Made by a program: the position numbers and the translations under genes
Part shown: positions 38,022 through 48,479 of the stretch, one piece after another
Position numbering within the stretch: position 1 is the first letter of the stretch
How the letters are laid out: each line of letters begins with the position of its first letter
The notes under the pieces: generated by a model
The model's database searches: none
Told to the model about the DNA's origin: nothing
The model's input: the letters and a program-made list of their open reading frames with translations, nothing else
Origin: Microplitis mediator
Lineage: Eukaryota > Arthropoda > Insecta > Hymenoptera > Braconidae
Direction: 5' to 3'
DNA: 64,000 nucleotides
NCBI RefSeq assembly: GCF_029852145.1
Contig: NC_079974.1
Location: 15,995,582 to 16,059,581, forward strand

Positions 38022-38590
38022 TCAACTTTCCGCTAAGAAAATTGGAAATTTTCAAAAATTCGGGAAGTGGTTTCGGTCCGATTTTCGAAAATCGAATTTC
38101 TAAGAGATCTTGACGTTTTGAGGTTCTAGGAAGCTATTCTGACTAATTTCACGATGATGTCCGAGTGTATGTATGTGTGTATGTACGTACGTATGTAAAT
38201 ATCTGTAACTTTTGAACGTTAACGAGAAACCGTTAACGAACGTTAACGAGAAACCGTTAACGAAAGAATTGAAAAAATAATTTTTTTTTAGTTTTTTTTA
38301 AATTTCTCAATAACGACTCAATAAATCAATTTCTAAATTTGATCAGCTTTAGAACTTGATAAAACGCGTCGATTGCCACATCAACCGTCTCAATCGGTCA
38401 ATTTTTTTGAGAGATATCGTCGGAGAAAAAATGGTAAAAAACGTTTCTTTTCGAAAACAACGGCATACAAAAGTATTTTCGAGCTCGAAAATGTATTCAC
38501 AACAATGTTTCCGAGCTCAAGGATTTCGAAAATAGCGGGGAGTTTTAGGGTTGGCCTGCAGGGTAAACCGATAGACCGATTTTTTTTTTT
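38022..38590 (+). repeat. AACTTCCCGC repeat family, copy beside the Fanzor relic
   Basis: Starts AACTTTCCGCTAAGAAAATT and ends near GGCCTGCAGGGTAAACCG and a T-run. It carries a GTAC/GTATGT tract, a local tandem duplication CGTTAACGAGAAAC at 38216-38262, and one standard internal unit. It abuts the 3' end of the Fanzor pseudogene. The overlapping open frames 38373-38657 (+) and 38390-38632 (-) are repeat sequence, not genes. Confidence 0.85.
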
Positions 38591-38594
38591 AAAT

Positions 38595-39433
38595 TTACCT
38601 TTTTTTTGGAATTTCGGTTTCTTTTGTATCACAATCGCCTTTTCTCAAAATACTTAATAATTCTGTCGATTGGCCTACCAAATGAATATTTTTTGCAGCA
38701 TTAACGTCTCTAGTTGTTACGTTTTTACACGGTTTACACAAAAATTCACGAAATACATTAGTTCTGTGTAAACGCGAAAATTTTTTAGTATTAACAGTAA
38801 ATAGCAACTACACGCTTGTGGTATCGTATTCATTAATGTATACGATATCAATGTAATGCCTAGAACTTAGATTATTTATGAGCTGTTGGTGCCTGAACTT
38901 TCTTCCACTGTAATGTCCAAAATTACATATTTGAACACCACTACCATACATTGTACGAATTTTTAATTGCGATACTTTAGGATTTGATAAACATTCGTGG
39001 TTAGTGCCTTCAACAACTTTCAATTCTTCTTCTTTTATTTTTTTATTATACTTATTTTTTATTCTCTTCCCTTGACGATGATATTGTTTTACAATTTTAT
39101 TCACTTGATGTTTTCTGTCTTCAGATGATAAATCACTCATTTTTTAAATTTTAAATACAATGTTTAAGGCATTATAATAATTATTTTGCATTTTTGTTTT
39201 ATCCTCTTCATTCTGTTGTTTTTCTTGCTTATGTAAAACGAATTTATGAAGATGTTGAATAAGCATATTCCTTTCTTCTTTTGTTTTTTAACTTCCCGCT
39301 AAGAAAATCGACGATTTTCGAAAAATTCGGGAAGTTATTGTTTTCATCCCGATTTTTGAAAATCGAGTTTTCATCAGATGTCGACGTTTTGAGGTCCTAG
39401 GAAGCTATTCTGACTATTTTCAGAATGATTTCC

Positions 39434-39469
<36 letters not shown>

Positions 39470-42400
39470 AAACTCTTTGTAACTTTTTAACTAACAAATC
39501 GATTTGGATGGTTAAGACGGCAATCGAAAGAGCTTGTTGGTCATCAACTTTTCTGAAAATTTCAGATCATTTGATTAAGTTGACTCCAAAATATTGGCGA
39601 ATTACGAAAAAAAAAAATTTTATTTTTGTATTTTTTTATTGATTTCTCAAAAGCGACTCATACGATTGACTTCAAAATATAATCCGCTCTAGAACTTAAT
39701 AAAATGCGTCGATTGCCGCCTTGGCCATCTCAATCGGATAATTTGTTCGAGAGTTATCGTGGGAGGAAGAAATGGTAAAAAACGGTTTTTTGCGAATATC
39801 TTTGAAACAGCTGAACTAAACAATTCCAAAATCTAAACAGCTTTAGAGTTTATTAAAACGCGTCGATTGCCACCTCAATCATCAAAATCGGGTCATTTGT
39901 CTAAGAAATATCGTGGGAGAAAAAAATCCTGAAAAACGGTTTTTTCCAAATATCTTTGAAACGACTAAACCAGTCGATTTTTAATTTCAATCAGCTCTAG
40001 AATTCAACAAAACACGTCAATTGCCGCCTCAACCATCAAAATCAGATCATTTGTCTAAGAAGTATCGTGAAAAAAGAAATGGTGAAAAACGGTTTTTTGC
40101 AAATATCTTTTAAATAACTGAACCAAATGATTTCAAAATCTGATCAGCTTTAGACTATGTCAAAACGGGTCGATTGCCACTTCAAACATAAAAATTTGAT
40201 CATCTGTCAAAGAAATGTCGTGGGAGAAAAAAAAATGCTAAAAAACGGTTTTTTCCAAATATCTTTGAAACGACTAAACCAGTCGATTTTTAATTTCAAT
40301 CAGCTCTAGAATTCAACATAACATGTCAATTGCAACATTATACGCTAGAATCGGTTGATTAGTTCAAAAGACATCGGCGTCAAAATGTTAAAAAAATAAC
40401 ATTTTATGTTATTTTTTCTGGACAAGTCATAATATAATGTACTAAAATATGTCCAAAATCATACCAACTCTTCGTCTTTATGGTCTCTTTCGATTCTCAT
40501 ATATTTTCATCTAACTCGTTTTTTAGTTTAAATCATATCAACAAAAAAATTTGAAAAACACAGTTTTTAATATTTTTCACGGATATTTTAAATATTATTG
40601 CTCTCATCTGCGTCAAAACTCATTTAAATCTCAATTTTTATTATTGACATTGATTTCTACCTCAATTTATTTATTTCATTGAACATAATCGGGACTAAAA
40701 ATTAAAAAACCGCATGTTTATTAATGATTTTCGATTCTTAAATTCTCAAACTTTAACGTAAAACGTAACATGTTAGAGATTAAAAGGCTCATAAAAAACA
40801 ATTGCATGTAAAAGCATTTTTGAGCTCTGCGAGTATTCACTCTCGTGTTTTCGAGCTTTTTGAGCTCGAAAACAGCGGGAAGTTTTGGGGCTGGCCCGCA
40901 GGGCCAACCGACGCCCAGATTTTTTTTTTTTTTATGATATTTTTATTACGTTTTGTTGATTTTTTTTAAATCAAGTAACGACGAACTTGTTTAATTGTTG
41001 TTTTTGTAATTCAATTTTTACACTAAATATATTTTTATTATTTTGTTGCTTGATTTTTTTTCTTTCACGATATTTCATATTAATTAATCGTTCTTTCAAT
41101 CGTCACTGTAGTCTTTTAGTTTGAATATCAGTAAAGGTCATTTCGTTTACATGGCTTAATAGTATTTAATCAATAATATTGTGATAAGCTTTTTGTAAAC
41201 ATTTACATTTATCATATTTCAACTGAGTTAATTTTGGATGTTTATTGCATGGCTCCTGCATAGTATTTAAATTTTTTAATCTTTGCTCTGTGTATGCATG
41301 GGAAACTGATGGTGATTTTGACGACATTATTTTGTCTTCCTTTTCTACATAAGTTTCACGACTTTCTCGTTCTTCTTTTAATGACTGTTTTAATAATTTA
41401 TTTTCTAGATTATGATGCGTGTCTTCTTTAGATTTAAATGATATTTGAGTATTTGATAAAATTTTAAAGACATCAATATTATTTGTTTTCATTTGATACA
41501 ATTGGTAAAATAGAGCCAGGATCAATCCCCAATCCTCTTGAGTAATTATTATTATGATAGCCCTACTTTCCTTACTGTGTGCTTCAGGAGTTGGTTTCTT
41601 ATTTTTCATCAATGTATGACAACGAAAAGAAATTGATATACCTCCAGTCTTACAGCTGTAAGCAAAATGCATTTTCCTAAAATCTTTACTTGTAAATTTG
41701 AACCATTTTAACCATAATCTCTCTTCTGTTTCCGCATGTGAAGCCATAAAGATTATAGTAAAATTTTTGTGCCTTGGTCAAAACAGACGCGATATTTTTA
41801 TTGCATTATGTTTAATAGTCAACCACTTTCGCAACGTCATATCAGTCGGCTGATTCCATTTTTTTGACAGCTCGGTCCTATTCTGGATTTCTCTAAATAC
41901 CCATCGTTGTTTTTCTAGGATCATTATAAATTGATGAAATGTTGTCGATCTCAATGATCTATAATGTAATTCATAATCATATAGAGGAAATATGTGAAAC
42001 GTTTTAATTTTATTGTCAAAAAATTCTTGTTGAATTCTTAATAATGGTACAACAGTTCCCTACCAATTTGAATATTCGTTTTAAAATTTTTACATTCTTG
42101 TACGATTCTAGGATTAACATTTTTGTAATTTTTTTGTTTCCAAACTTGGATGAATTGTTTATAGGCTTCGTGTTTTGTCAATTTAATGACTTTTGTGTTG
42201 ACTAAAAATTTAATGTATTGGTGACAACGAGATTGATCGTGTGTGGTTATATTCGTTCTTAACCGGCATAAATATTCATCACAAATCGTTATAAATATAT
42301 TTCCTCTATTTCTAGACTCATAATTATTGATATTATGCTTTTATCTCATAATCAAATAATTTTCAATTATTTTATCAATATCACTGTTTATGTGCACACC

Positions 42401-43190
42401 ATTGTTTTTACCCGGGTAAAAATAAAGCAATCTACTGCAGACTTATCAACGATCTACTGCATATCTTTCGTTCACGGATCTATGACAGCAGTTTTAGTAT
42501 TTATTCTTAGATCCGTTCGTGAAAATTGTGTAATTTTTAGTCATATTGTCCAACTTATATCAGGAATTAACATAAAATTCATCAGCTGTTCCTTGAACTG
42601 TATTCTATAAGCTTGTGAATATGTAATTGACCATTATATTAAATTCTATATAATATTGTGACATAACTTGTACAGTATCCTTTAAATTTTCCATAAAGAC
42701 ATTTTTTTGTTGTCTTGATAATGATTTATTTAAGGATTGTTTTAAATACGTTTCACCGTAAAAATTTTGTATTTAAATTTATCTTGTCCTTTTTATCGAA
42801 TATCTTGAAATTTACGGTTACTTTTCTCAATACTTTCATAGTTGATGTCCAAATCTTCTTCATCATCTTGGAGTACGTTTTCATCCACTTTTTCTGGTAG
42901 ACTAGATAATGACATTCCGATAATTTATGTTGAACTGTCCAATGACTTAGCTTCATTAATTTTATCTGTAATACTGAGATTCGTTCTTAATGTATCAGAC
43001 AAAGAATGTATCATTTGATTGTTTTCTATTATACCAAATATTCTATTGTCAGGTTCAGCATAAACATCAAAACTACCACCACTCGTTGAACTAGAATGTT
43101 TTAAAATACTTTTTTACCAGTATTTTCACCATAATCGTTGATTATATTAATTTGTTCAACAATAACAATAACATGGTAATGAAATGTTCA
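38595..43190 (-). pseudogene. Fanzor (TnpB-like RNA-guided nuclease) pseudogene, split by a repeat
   Basis: Fanzors are eukaryotic relatives of bacterial TnpB, the RNA-guided DNA nuclease of IS200/IS605 elements. On the minus strand the three RuvC motifs can be read in order: GIDPGS (Asp codon 41521-41523), YINEYDTTS (Glu codon 38829-38831) and TTRDVNAAKNI (Asp codon 38706-38708). A zinc-ribbon CKPC lies just before the last. Upstream of RuvC-I is YSCKTGGISISFRC (about 41640), the strand that precedes RuvC-I in this family (usually T-DG-S-S). The gene is dead: GIDPG is in a different frame from the flanking 41166-41747 frame, a TAG (38808-38810) falls where the first zinc-ribbon Cys pair should follow YDTTS, further stops and shifts break 41100-43190, and a 1.65-kb repeat occupies 39288-40933. 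Coding remnants total roughly 2.9 kb, compatible with a Fanzor of normal size. Terminal repeats of the original element are not recognised. Confidence 0.85.
39288..40933 (+). repeat. AACTTCCCGC repeat family, long copy inserted in the Fanzor relic
   Basis: Starts TTAACTTCCCGCTAAGAAAA, contains the palindrome GAAAATCGACGATTTTC, then a GT microsatellite (about 39437-39468), then about five tandem units of roughly 140-150 bp marked by CGTCGATTGCC(A/G)CC and AAAAACGGTTTTTT, a CGAGCTTTTTGAGCTCG palindrome and the terminal block GGGAAGTTTTGGGGCTGG, CCCGCAGGGCCAACCGACGC and a T-run. No coding frame. It sits between the RuvC-I part and the RuvC-II/III part of the Fanzor. Confidence 0.9.
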
Positions 43191-43254
43191 ACGAGTAGTC
43201 TGCCGGTTTGATAGTTTAGTATTGAAGTGAATTTCGTACGTTTGAAAGTGTTGG

Positions 43255-43457
43255 GGCCTTAAAAAAGGCCGATTTGGTCTTGAAAAAGACCGTTGAATTA
43301 TTACGTTAAGAGCTTGAGATGACTGGTCCTTAAAAGAACCGTTGAGAAGGCGAGTAGTCTCACGTTAACCCGGAGGTTTAGTTGGCTAGCTCTGAATAGA
43401 GCTAGTCCAACGATAGTCTTGAGAAGAGCTAAGACAACGTTAGTTCTAAAAAGAACT
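43255..43457. repeat. Ladder of six mini-hairpins
   Basis: Six short inverted repeats follow each other: GGCCTTAAAAAAGGCC (43255), GGTCTTGAAAAAGACC (43276), GGTCCTTAAAAGAACC (43325), CTAGCTCTGAATAGAGCTAG (43386), TCTTGAGAAGA (43417) and AGTTCTAAAAAGAACT (43442). Stem sequences differ while the A-rich loop motif is kept. They lie in the presumed LTR. They could be an RNA structure (packaging, termination) or degenerate tandem units. Confidence 0.6.
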
Positions 43458-43503
43458 GGTGGTTGTTGAGAAGTATCTAAAGACTATTCAAGCCTGACTC
43501 ACT

Positions 43504-44318
43504 CCCTAGTAGAAATGATATCGAGTTTTTAGCCAGTAACTAGCCAGTTTAACTAGACTTAAACCAGTAACTGGCCAGTGTAATATCGAGTTTCTGTCAA
43601 GTAACTGGCCAGTTTTACTAGAGATCGAGCAAAACATGGCGGCTTCAGTGAAACTATCAGTTTTGAATATTGAGGTTATCAAGGGTTATAAAAAATTGTC
43701 AAATAAAATAAAAATAATGTTAAATAAACGATATGACATAAACGTTTAATTTATATTTATTTATATTATGAAATAAATAACATCATTAGATTAATAGAAT
43801 AACAACAATAAATCTAACAATAAAGTAATTATTTTTAATTGAAAAAAATTAAAAAAATATTTATCTAGGTTTTCTACTGCCTTCCCAGTTTTTTGAATTA
43901 CTTAAAATTACTCCGACAGCTCGTATTATTTCGGCAGGACTTCCAAGATTTTTAACCTCACAAAATTCCTTCAAGCATTCAACGATTTTACAATCTTTTA
44001 TGACAGTTTTTTCTCCAGTTTTTTTAGAACTAGTATATTTTTTACCGCATCCGTTTTGTAATATATTTTGTAAAATATTTCCACGTTAACATACACAAAT
44101 TTTAATTAATTCACATTGTTTTTTAATATTTCTTAAAACAACGACGCGTACAGGTTAACAGAAAAAAATAAACAGACACACACACTAGTAAAGGTACAGT
44201 GTCGATGTGACCAATGTTGATGATTTAGTTGTAGGTGGCGCGATTTCGAGTTTTTACTCGATATCACTGGCCAGTTACTGGTTTATATCGAGTGAAAACT
44301 CGATTATTTCTACTAGGG
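43504..44318. mobile_element. DNA element with CCCTAGTAGAAAT ends carrying a coding fragment
   Basis: Inverted ends CCCTAGTAGAAATGATATCG and CCCTAGTAGAAATAATCGAG, 815 bp. Sub-terminal blocks repeat AACTGGCCAGTTACTGG and GATATCGAGTTTTTA words. The minus strand between about 44082 and 43861 is an open frame (see the separate entry). No transposase. Confidence 0.75.
43861..44082 (-). CDS. Open-frame fragment inside the CCCTAGTAG element
   Basis: About 73 codons without a stop end in TAA at 43861-43863. Legible parts are KKYTSSKKTGEKTVIKDC, VECLKEFCEVKNLGSPAEII, RAVGVILSNSKNWEGS and RKPR. The frame lacks an ATG and looks like the end of a longer protein. The GSPAEIIRAVGVILS and NWEGS parts faintly recall DUF4806-like domains of insect mobile-element proteins, but this is a guess. 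It is either a captured exon or the last piece of the element's own protein. Confidence 0.35.
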   Translation of the reverse strand, partial: GNILQNILQNGCGKKYTSSKKTGEKTVIKDCKIVECLKEFCEVKNLGSPAEIIRAVGVILSNSKNWEGSRKPR

Positions 44319-44482
44319 CTTGAATAGGTTGATTTGTAGTATTCGCTAATAGCCTTGCTCGCTATCTGTAGATAGTATTCTTGTCAGTTGGACTGATGAA
44401 TTAATGCGCTGCCGCTCTCAGATTCTAGAATGTTCGGCGTGGAGTGAGAAAATTCGGTACCTGCGCTCCAATGAGACGGCTG

Positions 44483-44639
44483 CACGGAGAAAAAAAAACA
44501 GTAACCATTGCTGCGCAGAACAGTAATCCAATCAATGAACGTGTTTTGGCGAAAGATTAGGTATAGTAAAAGCATATTTTACTATACTTATATTTATTCA
44601 ATTGACTTCGTTCATGGTTACTGTTCTTTTTTCTCCGTG
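44483..44639. mobile_element. CACGGAG-family MITE with TG target duplication
   Basis: Ends CACGGAGAAAAAAAACAGTA and the complement of CACGGAGAAAAAAGAACAGT, flanked by TG on both sides (44481-44482 and 44640-44641). 157 bp. The frame at 44508-44696 overlaps it and is not a gene. Confidence 0.85.
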
Positions 44640-44829
44640 TGGATTGAGAGTAGAGAGAGTCAAGTTAAGACTTGGCCAATGAGAATTCTTGATTGAGGCG
44701 GGAGGAGATAGATTTTGCAACTGCAATGCTTTTCAGTCCATGCTTGGTGAGACTTTGAGTAGTTGCAGTCTTTCTCCGTGGTCCGCGCGATGTTAATCAC
44801 TTACTTTGGAAAATTCCGCCCCCCCTCCC

Positions 44830-46757
44830 GATTCCGCAACCATGTGAGGAATTTGAATCTTCTTCTGGTGAGTCGTCTTGATGAGGAGAGATTAGCAGTA
44901 GAGCGAGCTAGACAATCGGTTGAGTAAAAGTCGAGGTGGCGGTTTTAACGATCACTACTCGACACAATCTATCACTTCCCGAATGTAGCTGAATGACCCG
45001 AGCGAGAAGCCATTTTGATGGTGGAAGTCGCCCATCGGTAGGAAGCACTAATGAGCCCACTTGAATGTTGTCTTGAGTTTTCTGCCATTTAGAGATCGAC
45101 TGATGAGCTTGAAGACATTCCGTTAAACATCTATCCCACACGGAGAGAAAAGAATAGATCTGATTCCAATGTAGAATGGTAATCATTCCTATGTTACATA
45201 GAAACGAGGATTTTTTAGCGATGAGAGTCAAGTGGCAAAGTAATCCCCCCCATTCTAAATGGTAACGTTGGCTATGCTAGCATAGGAATGATTACCATTC
45301 TACATTGACGAGCGGACTATGTAAATGGACGAGATTACAATTTTACCTAGCAATATTTGCTATGTTATTTATGTAAAATTTAGTGAATAAGGTTATGATA
45401 GAATCCGTAAATCAGGTTATTTAAAATACACATACATAAATTAAATTAATTCATTGAAATAATTAAATGAGCACTTATGATGAAATATAATTTCCTGATT
45501 GAAAATTAATAATAATTCAATTAATTAAAATGCTTTGTAATAAACAATCAAAATGTAATTTATTGGAATTTCAACTTGCTCAATAACTTAGATTAAAAGC
45601 AAATCAGAACATAAAAAACATATTTTTTTTTAAATTAGTAACTTTTAACAATAAAATTAGTTCAGTTTATTATAATAATATAGTACTATAATTAAAATAC
45701 AAAAAAAATGATTAAAATCAATTTCTTAATTTAGTTTGTAGATTTAATAAATTTTTTACACAAAATAATAAAATTATTAACAAAGGAGATGACACCAACT
45801 TTCGCACATACATAAACACATACACGCATGTTACTGCGCAACCTTTCGCGCATACTATAGCATGTATATTTATTAAACTGTAGAGACAGCTATTCTAGCA
45901 TGGGACTCATTACCAGTCTACATAGCTCTGATTCCCGTGCAGACTAGCGATATTTACCATTTCACTCGTTTCAATGTAGCATAGTAATCATTACCAGAAA
46001 AATGGTAATGTATCCTATTCTACATAGCATCATTTACCATTTTACTGAAAATGAGCATGGTTACCATGTAGAATGGTAATAATTACTATTCTTTTCTCTC
46101 CGTGCAGAATCTTTTAAATCGTTCTTGAATCCTTTGGAAATGAGACAGTCTTGATTCAGGTATGGAGGATAAAGATGGTTCTGGTATTGTAGTCAGGGCT
46201 TCTCCCACGAATGAATTATCCTGGAGTTGCTGAAATGTCTTTAGGATCATCTGATAGAATACTAAGAGGTCGTGAGTTAAGTACAGCTTCCACTTGAGCG
46301 AGAAACGTGGAAACGTCTTCAAAAGTGAGAAGGGTGTCTGAGATGGTTCGTTGAAGATGATGTTTAACGGACTTGACTTATGCGTCCCACTTTCCACCCA
46401 TGTGGGGTGCACCAAGTGGGTTGAAAATCCATTTAATACCATCGTTGGCGAGAATACGATTAAGTTCTTGAGATTCCCTCGTCGATTGCCTGAATAAGTC
46501 TTCGAGAATAGCGTCCGCACCTTTGAAGTTTGTGCCGCAATCACTTCCGAGCGTCGTGCAGAGTCCACGACGACTGGTGAAACGTCTGAAGTCCATGAGG
46601 AATCCTTCTGCTGAATAGTCTGAGACTACTTTTAGATGAATTGCTGAGGTGTAGTAAAACATACAGAGACTGCAATCCAGCCTTTGAAGCTCTTTGCACC
46701 TCGACCTTGAAATATTTTTAATGAGATAGGACCTGCAAAATCTACTCCACACGGAGG
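44830..46757 (-). pseudogene. BEL/Pao retrotransposon pol remnant (integrase and C-terminal domain)
   Basis: The minus strand carries, in order, an rve integrase core and the DUF5641-type C-terminal domain of BEL/Pao elements. Landmarks are VDFAGP (first integrase Asp), SAIHLKVVSDYSAEGF, GSDCGTNFKGAD (second Asp), NPLGAPHMGGKW, NSRPLS, then after the nested MITE VGSLVLPTDGRLPPSKW and ARVIQLHSGSDRLCRVV. It is non-functional: there are frame changes in the integrase core and after the NSRPLS region, a stop just after PHMGGKW, a stop in the last domain, and a 966-bp MITE inserted in the coding sequence. Gag, protease and reverse transcriptase are absent; the remnant ends at the edge of another insertion near 46750. 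Confidence 0.9.
45139..46104. mobile_element. CACGGAG-family element inserted in the BEL/Pao integrase
   Basis: Ends CACGGAGAGAAAAGAATAG and its complement, flanked by a 2-bp CA (TG on the other strand) duplication at 45137-45138 and 46105-46106. Removing the element and one CA gives an uninterrupted reading across the BEL/Pao sequence, which proves the boundaries. The interior is non-coding with ATGGTAATNATTACCAT-type palindromes near both ends. 966 bp, so much longer than the other members. Confidence 0.9.
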
Positions 46758-46925
46758 AAAAAATATTGTTCTCAGAAGTATACTGTATAGTTACAGTAAC
46801 AATACGCTATAGTTATCGACTAGATTATTACTGCAACGATCTACTGTATCGTTCTGATAACAATACGGTGGATAGCTCTGAGATCTATACGGTATCGTTC
46901 TGAGCCCTATCTGACGTCACGCACA
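46750..46925. mobile_element. One end of a CACGGAGG element
   Basis: CACACGGAGGAAAAAATATT marks the junction with the BEL/Pao remnant. The following 170 bp repeats TATACTGTATAGTTACAG-like and ACGGTATCGTTCTGA words in both orientations. The opposite terminus is not found, so it is truncated or displaced. Confidence 0.5.
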
Positions 46926-47100
46926 TTGAAAATTATATGAGATATTTAAAAACCTTTATCATTCATAAATAAATGATAAGCAAATAACTTTGATTAAATA
47001 AAATAATTTATAAAACTGATATATTAGTTAGTTATGGTCTAAATATATTTTAAATATAAATATAAATATATCTTTTAAATTTTCCAATCTATTAGTATAT

Positions 47101-47214
47101 TACACTACAAAGACAGAAAGTTGGAAATTCCTGCACTGCGCGTCATGATACCCGAGGCGAAGCCGAGGACATCAGACGCGCAGTTCAAGGCTCTCTAACT
47201 TTCTGTCCGTGTAA
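47101..47214. mobile_element. GC-rich palindromic MITE (ACAGAAAGTT arms)
   Basis: Left arm TACAAAGACAGAAAGTTGG, right arm the complement of ACACGGACAGAAAGTTAGAG. The centre CCCGAGGCGAAGCCGAGG is itself near-palindromic, flanked by GCGCGTC and GACGCGC. Confidence 0.75.
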
Positions 47215-47223
47215 GGTATACTA

Positions 47224-47986
47224 TTTTTCTTTATGCCCGGGCGAAAGTACGTTGACAAATCAAAGATGTATAAATTACATAATTACGTTTTAGCAGGTAT
47301 TGATGCCTGCCCCGACATTTGCGGCACGAGCGAAGCGAGTGCTGCTGATCGGGGGGCAGGCATCAAATACATCGATAAAAAAAATCATCATTACACATTT
47401 TTAAAAGAAACAATTATGATCCTGAAGTTAACAGTCTCCAAAATTAACAATTTTTGGATTTTTTTTTTAAACCGATTACAAAAAAAAAACAACTAAAAAT
47501 ATGCACTTGAAGAAAATTAATAAAACTGTAGGTGCAACTTTTAAATAATTTTTAATTTTTATAATTTATCGTTTAAAAAAAAAAATAAAAGAATTACTAG
47601 ACTTCGGCTAACTTTAGTATCATAAATAATTTCTAATTTTAAAAAAATTATTAAATTTATAAAAAATAATTTTTTAATCTTTATTAATCTTTAGTAAATA
47701 TTACTTTTTCAAAAACATAGACATATAAAATTTCGAATCAATTGTAAACAAGTTTTGAGGTTATGAATACGAGCGGGAGTGTCAGCAAATCTTGTCAAAG
47801 TGACGGTAGTATACCTATAACCGGGTAGCAGCGTGCACGAAAAACTCTTCCGTCCCGCTACTGCTTTCTTTCGGCCAGCTGTTATAGATGGCGCGCGAGT
47901 AATCCCAGCACGGCACGAATGTTAGATTTTCTGCCGTGAACCCGAGGCCGAAAGTACGTACTTTCGGCCGAGGTATAAAGAAAAAA
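47224..47986. mobile_element. Element with TTTTTCTTTATNCC ends and a central GC-rich palindrome
   Basis: Ends TTTTTCTTTATGCCCGGGCG and the complement of TTTTTCTTTATACCTCGGCC, both followed by GAAAGTACG. A large palindrome at about 47299-47371 contains GATGCCTGCCCCGACA and GCACGAGCGAAGCGAGTGC. A perfect 24-bp palindrome with core GAAAGTACGTACTTTC lies at 47945-47968. Open frames within it (47233-47496 and 47815-48009) are not supported as genes. Confidence 0.6.
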
Positions 47987-48000
47987 TAATTTTTCCCATT

Positions 48001-48065
48001 GAGCTCCAAAACAACGGGAAATTTTGAGACTGGCCCGCAGGGTCAACCGTTTTCCAGATTTTTTT
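48001..48065 (+). repeat. AACTTCCCGC repeat family, terminal fragment
   Basis: Only the terminal block remains: GAGCTCCAAAACAACGGGAA, GACTGGCCCGCAGGGTCAAC and CAGATTTTTTT. It directly abuts the preceding element. Confidence 0.8.
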
Positions 48066-48479
48066 CAATATTTTCAAGTTAAAATTATAATCTCGTTATT
48101 ATTATTCGATTCGTGCTGTTAGTGTCTATTCTCATTAATTATTATATCTAAAAATTAAATTCTACTGCGTATGCAAGTGTACGTTCATTTATTATCTTTA
48201 TATAGATATGCAGCAATTATATTTTCAATAATAAATCACTATAATTATTCTCAACTCAACGTAAATCCGATTTTAAATTTACATGCAATTTCTAGGCTAG
48301 CTTATTAAAACTATCAGCTACATAATAAAAAAATAATAACTGCAATAATTACAGAAAAAAGTATTATCTAAAACAAGAATCAGGCATCATTCTCGTGCTA
48401 ATCATCAGTCAGAATCGTGACATCGCAAAATAAACACGTTGGTCTAAAAATAACTGAACTAAAACATATAAATCGAATA

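Larger units (their letters stand above)
43190..44840 (-). mobile_element. Probable 3' LTR of the BEL/Pao remnant, interrupted twice
   Basis: Directly downstream (minus strand) of the pol C-terminus is a purine-rich tract (GGGAGGGGGGGCGGAA, 44814-44829) of the kind that primes plus-strand synthesis before a 3' LTR. The following sequence is non-coding and of richer composition than the host background, and runs to about 43190 where the Fanzor remnant begins. It is interrupted by a MITE (44483-44639) and by an 815-bp element (43504-44318). No second LTR is available in the window for comparison, so the limits are uncertain. Confidence 0.4.

Noticed and set aside
38373..38657. Overlapping plus and minus open frames
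   Set aside because: They fall inside a copy of the AACTTCCCGC repeat; the same sequence is broken in other copies.
39600..40350. Regular tandem units resembling a CRISPR array
   Set aside because: Units of about 140 bp repeat along their whole length without spacers, and the genome is eukaryotic.
47233..47496. 87-residue plus-strand frame
   Set aside because: It reads through the palindromic core of a transposon and has no family features.
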